From Sedimentibacter sp. zth1 (GTDB lineage: Bacteria > Bacillota > Clostridia > Tissierellales > Sedimentibacteraceae), in the NCBI RefSeq assembly GCF_017352195.1, contig NZ_CP071445.1, positions 2,418,001-2,482,000 of the forward strand: 64,000 nucleotides of DNA. The letters are read 5' to 3'. The notes under the pieces are model-generated. The model did no database searches. It was not told the DNA's origin and saw only the letters and a program-made list of their open reading frames with translations. A program made the position numbers and the translations under genes. Positions 36,561-45,646 of this stretch are shown here, piece by piece (the stretch's first letter is position 1; each line of letters opens with the position of its first letter).

Positions 36561-37124
36561 ATGAAAAATTTTGCTTATTATTCAAAGTGGGCTTTAAGGA
36601 TAGGAATTGGAATTGCTTTTATCTATAGCTTGATTATTAGAAATTGGATTGGCATAGCGGGTGGTCTTGCAATATTTTTATCTACATATATCATAGATTA
36701 CATAAATAGAAATAGAAAAGTTATTAGTGATGACTTAGTTTCCCTATATAGCATTTTCTGTATATTTGCAGTGGTTATTGGAGTAATGTTTAATTTTTAT
36801 GATGTTATTTCATGGTGGGATTTATTGATGCATGTATTTTCAGGAATTATACTTGCTATTGTAGGTAATTCATTATTAAACAGTCTCTTAAAAGGTAAAA
36901 AAACAAATCCTACTATTAGATTTTTCTTTTTACTTGGATTCGCATGTATTGGAGGGGTAGTTTGGGAGATATATGAATTTGCAGTAGACAATATACTTTC
37001 TATTGATACTCAACGTGTTGCTACGACATTAGTTAATGATACTATGAGTGACTTAATAACAGATGTAATGGGTGGACTTTTAGCATCTATATATTTTGCA
37101 GCTTTTGACAAAAGAGGTATCTAG
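36561..37124 (+). CDS. DUF2238/YjdF-like membrane protein
   Basis: The product (187 residues) is an integral membrane protein with about five helices. The motifs VISWWDLLMHVFSGI, GGVVWEIYEFAVD and DTMSDLITDVMGG are typical of the DUF2238/YjdF membrane family, whose function is unknown. An AGGAGG site precedes the ATG. It stands alone between the divergent antiporter leader and a terminator. The conserved His, Asp and Glu inside the membrane part suggest metal or lipid chemistry, but this is only inference. Confidence 0.8.
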   Translation: MKNFAYYSKWALRIGIGIAFIYSLIIRNWIGIAGGLAIFLSTYIIDYINRNRKVISDDLVSLYSIFCIFAVVIGVMFNFYDVISWWDLLMHVFSGIILAIVGNSLLNSLLKGKKTNPTIRFFFLLGFACIGGVVWEIYEFAVDNILSIDTQRVATTLVNDTMSDLITDVMGGLLASIYFAAFDKRGI

Positions 37125-37182
37125 CTTTCCACTAATGTTGACTTTGTATAAACAATATGCTAATATTTACCGTAAATATACA

Positions 37183-37213
37183 AGCTATAACTTTTAGGTT
37201 ATAGCTTTTTTTA
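37183..37213 (+). terminator. Terminator before cobJ
   Basis: AGCTATAAC and GTTATAGCT form a nine-base stem followed by seven T, between the DUF2238-like gene and cobJ. Confidence 0.82.
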
Positions 37214-37237
37214 TTTTAATAAAATAGGAGATAAGCA

Positions 37238-37972
37238 ATGAAATTATATGTTGTAGGTTTTGGAGCGGGTGGTTATGAAAACATGACTATTCAGGCAAAA
37301 GATGCATTGGAAAATAGTGATATTATAGTTGGATATACTGTTTATACAGGTTTATTGAAACCATATTTTGGTCATAAACAATTTTATGAAACTCCAATGA
37401 TGAAGGAAATAGATAGATGTAGGTGGGCTATAGAAAAGGCTGAAGAAAACAACATAGTTTCCATGGTATGTAGTGGTGATAGTGGTGTTTATGGTATGGC
37501 AAGCTTGATATATGAGCTTGTAGGAGAAAAGGGTGATATTGATATAGAAGTTATATCAGGAGTAACAGCTGCGCTAAGTGGAGGAGCTGTTTTGGGAGCA
37601 CCTTTGACGCATGATTTTGCTGTAATTAGCCTGAGCGATTTACTTACTCCTAAACAACTAATATATAAAAGAATAGAATGTGCTTCAATTGCTGATTTTG
37701 TTATTTGTATTTATAATCCATCAAGCAAAAAAAGATCAAGCTACTTGCAAGAGGCATGTGATATTATGTTAAAATATAAATCGGAAGAAACAGTGTGTGG
37801 ATTTGTTAAAAATATTGGTAGAGATGGAGAGAAAAGCACAATTGTATCATTGAAAGAGCTAAGAAATGTTAATGTAGATATGTTTACAACTGTTTTTGTA
37901 GGAAATAGTCAAACTAAAGTAATTAATGGTAAAATGGTTACTCCAAGGGGGTATAACTCAAACAAAAGATAG
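37238..37972 (+). CDS. cbiH: Precorrin-3B/cobalt-factor III C17-methyltransferase
   Basis: The product (244 residues) is an SAM-dependent tetrapyrrole methylase. The N-terminal VVGFGAGGYENMT, the CSGDSGVYGMA loop and the C-terminal GNSQTKVINGKMVTPRGY are typical of CbiH/CobJ, which methylates C17 and contracts the ring. It is needed for the anaerobic cobalamin pathway encoded downstream. It is separated from those genes by a promoter and the B12 riboswitch and has its own terminator upstream, so it is not under the same riboswitch. Confidence 0.93.
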   Translation: MKLYVVGFGAGGYENMTIQAKDALENSDIIVGYTVYTGLLKPYFGHKQFYETPMMKEIDRCRWAIEKAEENNIVSMVCSGDSGVYGMASLIYELVGEKGDIDIEVISGVTAALSGGAVLGAPLTHDFAVISLSDLLTPKQLIYKRIECASIADFVICIYNPSSKKRSSYLQEACDIMLKYKSEETVCGFVKNIGRDGEKSTIVSLKELRNVNVDMFTTVFVGNSQTKVINGKMVTPRGYNSNKR

Positions 37973-37977
37973 ATATA

Positions 37978-38006
37978 TTGACATAAAAATGTTTTTGTGG
38001 TATATT
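37978..38006 (+). promoter_or_regulatory. Promoter of the B12-riboswitch operon
   Basis: TTGACA (37978-37983) and TATATT (38001-38006) are 17 bases apart. It begins 6 bases after the cbiH stop and sits about 60 bases before the riboswitch core. Confidence 0.75.
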
Positions 38007-38059
38007 CATTCAGTAAATAAATAAAAAATAAAATATGGTTTTTTAAAGAACGACATCTT

Positions 38060-38215
38060 TAATATTTAAGGGAATTCGGTTAGATTCCGAAGCAGCTTCC
38101 ACTACTGTAATTGACGAAAAAAGAGTAATAAGTCATTGGGTTAAAAACCTGAGAAGGCACTCTTTAGTGATACATTAGTATCTATATCATAAGTCAGGAG
38201 ACCTACCATGTTTTG
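38060..38215 (+). ncRNA. Cobalamin riboswitch
   Basis: Conserved blocks appear in order: GGGAA...GGTTAGATTCC, AAGCAGCTTCCACTACTGTAA, a CTGAGAAGGC block, and the B12-box-like ATAAGTCAGGAGACCTACC near 38189-38207. This is the cobalamin riboswitch layout. A terminator at 38309-38345 lies between it and the importer gene, so high B12 should stop transcription of the corrinoid uptake and synthesis operon. Confidence 0.93.
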
Positions 38216-38308
38216 TCGGTTTTAAGTATTCCGGGAAGAGGGAAGAAAGGTCCGTTATTGTAAATATTAATATTTTTTAGTATGTACAAAATATAACAGA
38301 TACATTTG

Positions 38309-38345
38309 AACTTCCATTTCTTTTGAAATAGAAGTTTTTTTATTT
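38309..38345 (+). terminator. Terminator in the B12-riboswitch leader
   Basis: AACTTCCATTTC and GAAATAGAAGTT pair with one mismatch around TTTT, followed by TTTTTATTTTTA. Confidence 0.8.
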
Positions 38346-38408
38346 TTATCCTTACTCAATGGGAATTTAAACTGATAATATTAAACTATAATACATAAGG
38401 AGATTAAA

Positions 38409-39620
38409 ATGAAGAAAAAAAGTTTAAAATTAGCAGTAGTATTTTTGTTAATAACACTACTATTGGTAGCATTTACAGGATGCACTAAAAATGAGGATGC
38501 AAATAACGATGCATCAAATAATGTAAGTAATGAAAACAATAATTCTAAAACTAATAATGATGGAAAAGAAGAAGATTATAATGGAAAATTAGTTTTTGAT
38601 CATTCGATGGAACTAGTTTATGCTAAAAACTTTTCAGTAGATTACTATAAGGGTGGTTACAAGCTTATAAAGGTTTGTGATGGAAGACAGTTTTTAACTA
38701 TACCAGAGGGTATGAATGTGCCAGCAGATATAGAAGAAGGTGTTGTAACATTACAAATGCCTTTAGATAATATGTTGATATCATCTACACCAACTATGTC
38801 ACTTATAAATGGTCTTGATAAATTAGACAAAGTATCTTTAGTTACTACAAAAAGATCGTCTTGGTACATAGATGAAATTGGAAAAGCAATTGATGATGGC
38901 AAAATTGAATACATTGGTTCGTATAAAGCACCAGACTATGAAATGATAACAGCTAAACAACCTCCATTTGCAGTATTTTCAACAATGCTTTTAAGAGTGC
39001 CAGAGGTTGCAGAAAAATTAGATGAATTAAAAATACCATATTTACTAGACCAAGCTACATATGAAGAGCATCCAATGGCAAGAGTAGAATGGGTAAAATT
39101 ATATGGTGCATTATTAGATTGCGAAGAAATAGCTGAAAAACATTTCAAAGAACAAGTTGCATATGTTGAAAATTTAGATTTAGAAACAGAAGATCCTGAA
39201 ACAACAGCAGTTTTCTATATAACTTCAAAGGGAACTCTTTATGCTCGTAGGGGTGGAGATTATATGGCAAAAATGGTTGAGTTAGCAGGAGGTAAATATA
39301 TATTTGCTGATATGGAACCAGATAAAACTGGAGCTCAAAAGATGGAATTTGAAGAATTTTATGCAACAGCAAAAGATGCAGACAATATTATATATATTTG
39401 GAGTTTAGGCGGAAAACCAGAAACAGTAGATGATTTTATAGCAAAAAATGAATTGTTTAGTGACTTTAAAGCTGTAAAAGAAGGAAACGTATGGTGTACA
39501 ACACCAAATTACTTCCAAATTTCAAATGTGTTAGGTTATATGATTAAAGATATAAATGAAATGCTATCAATAGATGATAATTCTGTAAATGAATTAACAT
39601 ATTTATTTAGATTGCAATAG
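38409..39620 (+). CDS. Corrinoid/iron-type ABC substrate-binding lipoprotein (BtuF-like)
   Basis: The product (403 residues) is a lipoprotein with lipobox LVAFTGCTK near residue 26, an Asn/Asp-rich linker (about 30-58), and a Fe/B12-type periplasmic-binding domain. It is the first gene after the B12 riboswitch and precedes permease and ATPase genes, so corrinoid is the likely ligand; cobalt-complex or haem uptake cannot be excluded from sequence alone. The fold is suggested by the SLINGLDKLDKVSLVT region and the late NIIYIWSLGG region. Confidence 0.88.
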   Translation: MKKKSLKLAVVFLLITLLLVAFTGCTKNEDANNDASNNVSNENNNSKTNNDGKEEDYNGKLVFDHSMELVYAKNFSVDYYKGGYKLIKVCDGRQFLTIPEGMNVPADIEEGVVTLQMPLDNMLISSTPTMSLINGLDKLDKVSLVTTKRSSWYIDEIGKAIDDGKIEYIGSYKAPDYEMITAKQPPFAVFSTMLLRVPEVAEKLDELKIPYLLDQATYEEHPMARVEWVKLYGALLDCEEIAEKHFKEQVAYVENLDLETEDPETTAVFYITSKGTLYARRGGDYMAKMVELAGGKYIFADMEPDKTGAQKMEFEEFYATAKDADNIIYIWSLGGKPETVDDFIAKNELFSDFKAVKEGNVWCTTPNYFQISNVLGYMIKDINEMLSIDDNSVNELTYLFRLQ

Positions 39621-39629
39621 GTTGACAAT

Positions 39630-40643
39630 ATGAAATCAGTTGTACGTTATCAGATAGTATTTATACTTTTAGCTATATTATTTTTTGTTGCAATAGTTAT
39701 GAATGTTAACACAGGAAGTGTAAATATATCACCATCAGAAATAGTTAAAATTATATTGTTTCGTGCTAATGAAGGTTCAATTGAAAGTAAAATAATATGG
39801 AGTATAAGACTCCCAAGACTGCTCGGAGCAGCAGTTCTTGGGGGTGCTTTATCTGTTTCAGGATTTATGCTACAAACATTTTTCAGAAATCCAATTGCAG
39901 GACCATTTGTGCTTGGAATTTCTTCGGGAGCAAAAATGTTTGTAGGTTTTGTTATGCTTATAATGCTTCAGTATGTAAATAGTATTTCTCTTACAATGAC
40001 AGTAGTAGCATCATTTGCTGGTTCTATGCTGTCAATGCTTTTTGTACTACTTTTTTCTAAAAAGGTTCGGAACATGTCAATGCTTTTAGTTGTTGGAATA
40101 ATGATTGGATATATTTGTTCTGCTGTAACTAATTTTTTTATAACGTTTGCAGTAGAATCAGATATAGCTAATTTAACTCATTGGGCTATGGGTAGCTTTT
40201 CGGGAATGAATTGGGACAATTTAAAAGTAGCATCTATAGTAGTAGCAATATCATTGATATTAGCAATGATATATTCAAAGCCAATTGGTGCGTTCCAATT
40301 AGGAGAGGGCTATGCTCAAAGCATAGGTATTAACATAAAAAGTTTAAGGGTTATACTAATTATATTATCAAGTATTATGTCAGCATGTGTTACAGCATTT
40401 GCCGGTCCTATATCATTTGTAGGAATAGCAGTTCCACATATAACCAAAATGATGTGTAAAACTACTAAGCCAATTGTTATCATACCAGCATCTTTTTTAT
40501 GCGGTGCAGTATTTTGTATGTTTTGTGATTTAATAGCAAGAAGTGCATTTGCACCGGTGGATTTAGCAATAGGTACAGTTACAGCAGTTTTTGGAGCACC
40601 AGTAGTTATATGGCTAATGCTTAGTAGACAAAGGAGAGTGTAA
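39630..40643 (+). CDS. FecCD/BtuC-type ABC permease
   Basis: The product (337 residues) is a ten-helix permease of the FecCD/BtuC family. Typical motifs are IRLPRLLGAAVLGGALSVSG near residue 53, QTFFRNPIAGPFVLGISSGA, and the cytoplasmic coupling region GPISFVGIAVPHITK. It starts 10 bases after the binding-protein gene and ends 4 bases before the ATPase gene. Under the B12 riboswitch, it should carry corrinoids through the membrane. Confidence 0.95.
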   Translation: MKSVVRYQIVFILLAILFFVAIVMNVNTGSVNISPSEIVKIILFRANEGSIESKIIWSIRLPRLLGAAVLGGALSVSGFMLQTFFRNPIAGPFVLGISSGAKMFVGFVMLIMLQYVNSISLTMTVVASFAGSMLSMLFVLLFSKKVRNMSMLLVVGIMIGYICSAVTNFFITFAVESDIANLTHWAMGSFSGMNWDNLKVASIVVAISLILAMIYSKPIGAFQLGEGYAQSIGINIKSLRVILIILSSIMSACVTAFAGPISFVGIAVPHITKMMCKTTKPIVIIPASFLCGAVFCMFCDLIARSAFAPVDLAIGTVTAVFGAPVVIWLMLSRQRRV

Positions 40644-40646
40644 TAT

Positions 40647-41786
40647 ATGACTGAAAATTATTTTTTTAGGACAGAAGATTTATGTGTTGGTTATAATAAT
40701 ATACCTTTAATTAATAATATTAATATAAAAATAAAAAAAGGCGAGATATTAACACTTATAGGACCTAATGGTTCTGGAAAATCTACTATTTTAAAAAGTA
40801 TAACAAAGCATTTGTCAACAATAAAAGGAATTGTATACATAGATAAAAATAGCTTAAATAATATGACTAATAAAGACTTAGCTACAAAAGTGGCTGTAGT
40901 TTTAACAGATAAAATAAGACCTGAAATGATGACATGTGAAGATATTGTTGCGTCAGGACGTTATCCGTATACGAATTATTTTGGTAAATTAACAAAACAA
41001 GATGATGAAATTGTATGTGATTCATTGAAAAAGGTGCATGCGCTTGATTTAAAAGATAGAGATTTTTTATCAATAAGTGATGGTCAGAGACAGCGTATTA
41101 TGCTTGCTAGAGCAATATGTCAAGAACCTGAAATTATAGTTCTTGATGAACCTACATCATATTTGGATATAAAGCATAAAATAGATTTGCTAGATATATT
41201 AAGAAATATGTCGCGCGAAAAAAATATTACCATTATAATGTCATTGCATGAAATAGATTTAGCACCGAAAATATCGGATAAAGTAGCGTGTGTAAAAGGT
41301 GATAAAATATCTAGATTTGGTACACCCAAAGATATATTTAAAGAAGAAATAATAAATGAATTGTATGGATTAGATAATAGTTCATATAATATGTTGTTTG
41401 GAAGTGTTGAATTACCTAAAATAACAAGTGATAAAAACGTTTTTATTGTAGGTGGAGAGGGTAAGGGTATATTATATTATAGAGAATTACAAAAAAAACG
41501 TATATCGTTTAATACAGGTATACTTTACGAAAACGATGTGGATTTTCAAGTAGCAAAATCTTTAGCTAAAAAAATATATTCTTCAAAGGCATTTGAACCA
41601 GTATCAAAAGAATTGATAAATGAGGCGAAACAAGCTGTTGTTAAGAGCACAGTATTAGTAGACGTTGGGGCACATATTGGTCTATATAATCAATTTAATC
41701 AAGAGCTTATTGAAATTGCTAAACAAAATAGAATCCCAATATTTTATGATGTTGAAAAGGTGGTAGAATATCTTAATGAAAAATAA
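40647..41786 (+). CDS. ABC ATPase for corrinoid uptake with C-terminal extension
   Basis: The product (379 residues) has an ATPase domain in the first 255 residues: Walker A GPNGSGKST, signature ISDGQRQRIMLARA, Walker B IIVLDEPTSYLD. A C-terminal domain of about 120 residues (VFIVGGEGKGILYYREL onward) is found in some BtuD/FepC-like ATPases of Clostridia and may sense a ligand. Note ISDGQ where LSGGQ is usual. It overlaps cbiA by 11 bases, so uptake and synthesis are one operon. Confidence 0.93.
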   Translation: MTENYFFRTEDLCVGYNNIPLINNINIKIKKGEILTLIGPNGSGKSTILKSITKHLSTIKGIVYIDKNSLNNMTNKDLATKVAVVLTDKIRPEMMTCEDIVASGRYPYTNYFGKLTKQDDEIVCDSLKKVHALDLKDRDFLSISDGQRQRIMLARAICQEPEIIVLDEPTSYLDIKHKIDLLDILRNMSREKNITIIMSLHEIDLAPKISDKVACVKGDKISRFGTPKDIFKEEIINELYGLDNSSYNMLFGSVELPKITSDKNVFIVGGEGKGILYYRELQKKRISFNTGILYENDVDFQVAKSLAKKIYSSKAFEPVSKELINEAKQAVVKSTVLVDVGAHIGLYNQFNQELIEIAKQNRIPIFYDVEKVVEYLNEK

Positions 41787-43137
41787 TAATATACCAAGAA
41801 TTATGATTGCCGGTACATCAAGTAATTGCGGTAAAACTACTGTAACTGTTGCATTATTGCAAGCACTTGTAAATCGAAAACTAAAGGTGTCATCTTTTAA
41901 ATGTGGGCCTGATTATATAGACCCTATGTTTCATGGAGAAATAATTGGAGCAAAAAGTTCAAATCTGGACTCGTTCTTTTGTGATGAAAACTCAATAAAA
42001 TATTTATTGGCAAAGAATAGCAATGATTCTGAAATAGCCGTGATAGAAGGGGTTATGGGTTTTTATGATGGAGCTGGGCTTAATACAACAAAATCATCTA
42101 CATATGAGGTTTCAAACATAACCAATACTCCAGTTATATTGATTATTAATTGTAAAGGAATGGCAACATCTATAGCAGCAACGCTGAAGGGATTTGTTGA
42201 ATACAAGAAAAATAACAATATTAAGGGAGTAATACTTAATAATATAACAAAAACAACATTTAGCGCCATAAAACAGCTTATAGAGGAAGAATTTGAAGGA
42301 AATATTACAGTGCTTGGTTATATTCCTAAGCTATCTAAAGATTTGATTTTTGGTAGCAGACATTTAGGATTAGTTACAAGTGAAGAAATTGAAGATATAA
42401 AAATTAAGTTAAATAAATTAGCTGAAGTAGTAGAAGATACAATTGATATTGATAATTTAATAAAGCTTGCTTCTTATGCAAAAGAAAATGTTTTTAAAAG
42501 CCCAGTTATTAAAAAATTTAATCATAGTATTAATATTGCAGTTGCAAAAGATAAAGCGTTTTGTTTTTATTATAGAGATAATTTAGAATTGTTACAAGAA
42601 ATGGGAGCAAATTTATTATATTTTAGTCCTCTAAATGATGTTGAGTTACCAAAAAATATAGATGGCTTGTATATAGGTGGAGGATATCCAGAACTATACG
42701 TAAAAGAGTTATCACAAAACTTAACTATGCTAAAATCTATAAGAGATGCTCTTTCTGATAATATTCCATGTATAGCTGAATGTGGTGGATTTATGTATCT
42801 AGCAAATAGTATAGATACATACAAAATGGTATCATATCTTGAAGGGCAATCAGAAAACACTGGGAAACTTATGAGATTTGGATATGTTACACTTACAGCT
42901 AATAAAAATAATATGTTATGCAAAAAAGGTGAAAAAATTAAAGCACATGAATTTCATTATTATGATTTGACAGAATGTGGAGATAGTTTCACTGCTAAAA
43001 AAACCAACAAAAAAACATGGAAATGTGTAGTATCAAATGATTTTTTATACGCTGGATATCCACATCTTAACTTTTATTCAAATTTACATTTTGCAGAAAA
43101 TTTTTATAAAAAATGCTTAGGAGAAAATTATGTATAG
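41776..43137 (+). CDS. cbiA: Cobyrinate a,c-diamide synthase
   Basis: The product (453 residues) should amidate cobyrinic acid at positions a and c using glutamine and ATP. The N-terminal dethiobiotin-synthetase-like P-loop is GTSSNCGKTTV. FKCGPDYIDPMFH and EGVMGFYDG follow, and a C-terminal class I glutamine amidotransferase domain has the catalytic Cys in CIAECGGFMYL. It overlaps both the upstream ATPase and the downstream cbiC. Confidence 0.96.
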   Translation: MKNNNIPRIMIAGTSSNCGKTTVTVALLQALVNRKLKVSSFKCGPDYIDPMFHGEIIGAKSSNLDSFFCDENSIKYLLAKNSNDSEIAVIEGVMGFYDGAGLNTTKSSTYEVSNITNTPVILIINCKGMATSIAATLKGFVEYKKNNNIKGVILNNITKTTFSAIKQLIEEEFEGNITVLGYIPKLSKDLIFGSRHLGLVTSEEIEDIKIKLNKLAEVVEDTIDIDNLIKLASYAKENVFKSPVIKKFNHSINIAVAKDKAFCFYYRDNLELLQEMGANLLYFSPLNDVELPKNIDGLYIGGGYPELYVKELSQNLTMLKSIRDALSDNIPCIAECGGFMYLANSIDTYKMVSYLEGQSENTGKLMRFGYVTLTANKNNMLCKKGEKIKAHEFHYYDLTECGDSFTAKKTNKKTWKCVVSNDFLYAGYPHLNFYSNLHFAENFYKKCLGENYV

Positions 43138-43750
43138 TATAAAACCAAATGAGATAGAAAAAAGAAGCTTTGAAATTATAACAGAAGAATTAGGAGATAT
43201 AAATTTACTTGCTGAAAATGAACTTGTCATTAAACGTGTTATACATACGAGTGCTGATTTTGATTATGTAGATAACCTAGTGTTCTCTGATAATGCATGT
43301 AAACAAGCTTTAGAAGCACTGAAAAATGGTTGTGATATTGTAACAGATACTCAGATGGCTAAAGCAGGTATAAATAAAACAATTCTCTCTTCATTAGGAG
43401 GGGAAGCACACTGCTTTATGAGTGATGAAGATGTTGCAAAAGAGGCAAAAAAACGTGAAATTACAAGAGCTTCAGTATCTATGGAAAAAGCATGTAATCT
43501 AAAGAAACCGTGTATTATAGCAGTTGGCAATGCACCAACAGCACTTATTAAATTAAAAAAACTTATAGATGAAAATAAAATAAATCCAGTATTGATTATT
43601 GGTGTACCAGTTGGATTTGTAAACGTAGTTGAATCTAAAGAATTAATTATGACTACAAATGTACCATATATAGTTGCCAAAGGTAGAAAGGGTGGAAGCA
43701 ATGTAGCTGCTGCTATATGCAATGCTTTAATTTATCAATTAAAAAGATAA
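43130..43750 (+). CDS. cbiC: Precorrin-8X/cobalt-precorrin-8 methylmutase
   Basis: The product (206 residues) should move the C11 methyl group to C12 to yield cobyrinic acid. Family motifs are KRVIHTSADFDY near residue 34, VTDTQMAKAGINK, VGNAPTAL and GVPVGFVNVVESKE. The His in VIHTSADFDY is the catalytic residue of the family. It overlaps cbiA by 8 bases and lies one base before cbiD. Confidence 0.96.
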   Translation: MYSIKPNEIEKRSFEIITEELGDINLLAENELVIKRVIHTSADFDYVDNLVFSDNACKQALEALKNGCDIVTDTQMAKAGINKTILSSLGGEAHCFMSDEDVAKEAKKREITRASVSMEKACNLKKPCIIAVGNAPTALIKLKKLIDENKINPVLIIGVPVGFVNVVESKELIMTTNVPYIVAKGRKGGSNVAAAICNALIYQLKR

Positions 43751-43751
43751 A

Positions 43752-44891
43752 ATGCTTAGAGAATATATAACCAAGGATGGAAAAAAGCTTAGGCTTGGTT
43801 ACACAACTGGTTCTTGTGCAACTGCAGCATCAAAGGCAGCAGCTATAATGCTACTAACAAATGAAAAAGTTGAAAGAGTAAAATTACATACACCAAAGGG
43901 TATAGATATAGATGTTGAGATACATGAAGTTGAAATTTATGATAAATATGTAAGCTGTGCAGTTCGTAAAGATAGTGGTGATGACATAGATGCTACAAGA
44001 GATATGCTCATTTATGCAAAAGTATCAACCATACCTAAAAAAGCAATAGTTATTGATGGTGGGATTGGTATAGGTAGAGTAACAATGAGTGGATTAAACC
44101 AACCGGTAGGGCAAGCAGCAATTAATTCAGTTCCAAGAAGAATGATAGAGCAAGAGTTAAATACTATATGTGATGAATACAATTATGAAGGTGGATTTTC
44201 AGTTATCATCTCAGCGCCAGAAGGCGAAAATATTGCAAAAAGAACCTTTAATTCAAGATTGGGAATTGTTGGTGGAATATCTATACTTGGAACAAGTGGT
44301 ATTGTTGAGCCGATGAGTGAAATTGCAATAATTGATACTATAAAAGCAGAATTGAATGTAAAAAAAGCACAAAATAGAAAATATGCAGTATTGACACCCG
44401 GAAATTATGGACAAGATTTTTTGAATGATAATTTTAGCCTTTTAAGTGATGAATCTGTAAAATGTAGCAACTATATAGGCGAAGCAATAGATTATGCGTA
44501 TTCCTTGGGGTACAACGGAGTTTTATTGGTTGGTCATATTGGTAAAATAGTTAAACTTGCTGGAGGAATATTTAATACACATTCAAAATATGGTGATTGC
44601 AGAGCGGAGTTGATTGGTGCACATAGTGTTTTGTGTGGAGCGAATACAGATACAGTAAAGCAAATTTTGAGTTCAGTAACTACTGATGATATGTTGCAGA
44701 TTTTAGATAGAGTAGGTTTAAAGAATAAAGTTATAGAAAGCTTGTTGGATAAAATATATTTTAATGTAAACAGACGTGTTTTTGAAGAATGTGATATTGC
44801 AGTTGTTACATTTTCTCAGAAACTCGGATATTTAGGTAGTACAAAAAATACAGATGAAATTATAAAACAAATTAAAGGAGAATTAGGCTAA
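43752..44891 (+). CDS. cbiD: Cobalt-precorrin-5B C1-methyltransferase
   Basis: The product (379 residues) should methylate C1 of cobalt-precorrin-5B, a step of the anaerobic pathway only. The motifs LRLGYTTGSCATAASKAA near the start, NPVGQAAINSVPRRMI-like NQPVGQAAINSVPR, and LLVGHIGKIVKLAGGIFNTH are typical of CbiD. It is one base from cbiC, and its stop overlaps the start of the next gene. CbiD marks the early-cobalt (anaerobic) route. Confidence 0.96.
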   Translation: MLREYITKDGKKLRLGYTTGSCATAASKAAAIMLLTNEKVERVKLHTPKGIDIDVEIHEVEIYDKYVSCAVRKDSGDDIDATRDMLIYAKVSTIPKKAIVIDGGIGIGRVTMSGLNQPVGQAAINSVPRRMIEQELNTICDEYNYEGGFSVIISAPEGENIAKRTFNSRLGIVGGISILGTSGIVEPMSEIAIIDTIKAELNVKKAQNRKYAVLTPGNYGQDFLNDNFSLLSDESVKCSNYIGEAIDYAYSLGYNGVLLVGHIGKIVKLAGGIFNTHSKYGDCRAELIGAHSVLCGANTDTVKQILSSVTTDDMLQILDRVGLKNKVIESLLDKIYFNVNRRVFEECDIAVVTFSQKLGYLGSTKNTDEIIKQIKGELG

Positions 44892-45646
44892 TGGTTCATT
44901 TTGTAGGAGCTGGTTCAGGAGCAGTAGATTTGATAACAGTTAGGGGTAAAAATTATCTCGAAAAAGCAGATGTAATAATTTATGCTGGTTCACTTGTTAA
45001 TAGAGAATTACTGAATTATGCAAAAAATAATTGTGAAATACATAATAGTGCTTTAATGACACTTGAAGAAGTTTCAGATGTTATTATGAGAGCAGATAAA
45101 GAAGGAAAAATGATTGTACGCCTTCATACTGGAGATTCAAGCATATATGGAGCTATAAAAGAGCAAATGATAGAGCTTGATAAACTAAACATTGAGTATG
45201 ATGTAGTACCGGGAGTTAGTGCATTTTGTGGAGCAGCATCTTCATTGAAAGCTGAATATACATTACCCGATGTATCACAGACAGTAATAATAACAAGAAT
45301 GGCTGGAAGAACTCCAGTTCCTGAGAAAGAAAGAATAGCATCATTAGCTAAACATCAAGCTACAATGATATTGTTTTTAAGCACTGGATTGCTTGAAGAA
45401 TTGCAGGCTGAATTGATAAAAGGTGGATATTCAGAAGAAACACCGGCGGCTATTGTATACAAAGCTACGTGGGATGACGAAAAAATATTTAGATGCACAG
45501 TAAGCACATTAGCGGAAACTGCAAGCAAAAATAACATAACTAAAACAGCTTTGATTACTGTAGGTGGATTTTTGGGAGATAATTTTGATCGTTCAAAACT
45601 TTATGATCCAACATTTACAACTGAATTTAGAGAGGCTAAAAAATAA
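44891..45646 (+). CDS. cbiF: Cobalt-precorrin-4 C11-methyltransferase
   Basis: The product (251 residues) is an SAM-dependent tetrapyrrole methylase. The start VHFVGAGSGAVDLITVRG, the LHTGDSSIYGAI loop, VPGVSAFCGAAS and the TRMAGRTPVPEKE block match CbiF/CobM. It should add a methyl at C11. It overlaps cbiD and cbiG by one base each, which implies tightly coupled translation. Confidence 0.95.
   Translation: MVHFVGAGSGAVDLITVRGKNYLEKADVIIYAGSLVNRELLNYAKNNCEIHNSALMTLEEVSDVIMRADKEGKMIVRLHTGDSSIYGAIKEQMIELDKLNIEYDVVPGVSAFCGAASSLKAEYTLPDVSQTVIITRMAGRTPVPEKERIASLAKHQATMILFLSTGLLEELQAELIKGGYSEETPAAIVYKATWDDEKIFRCTVSTLAETASKNNITKTALITVGGFLGDNFDRSKLYDPTFTTEFREAKK

Noticed and set aside
42570-42923. 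A 117-residue minus-strand frame in cbiA
   Set aside because: It is antisense to a well-supported cbiA, with no ribosome site.
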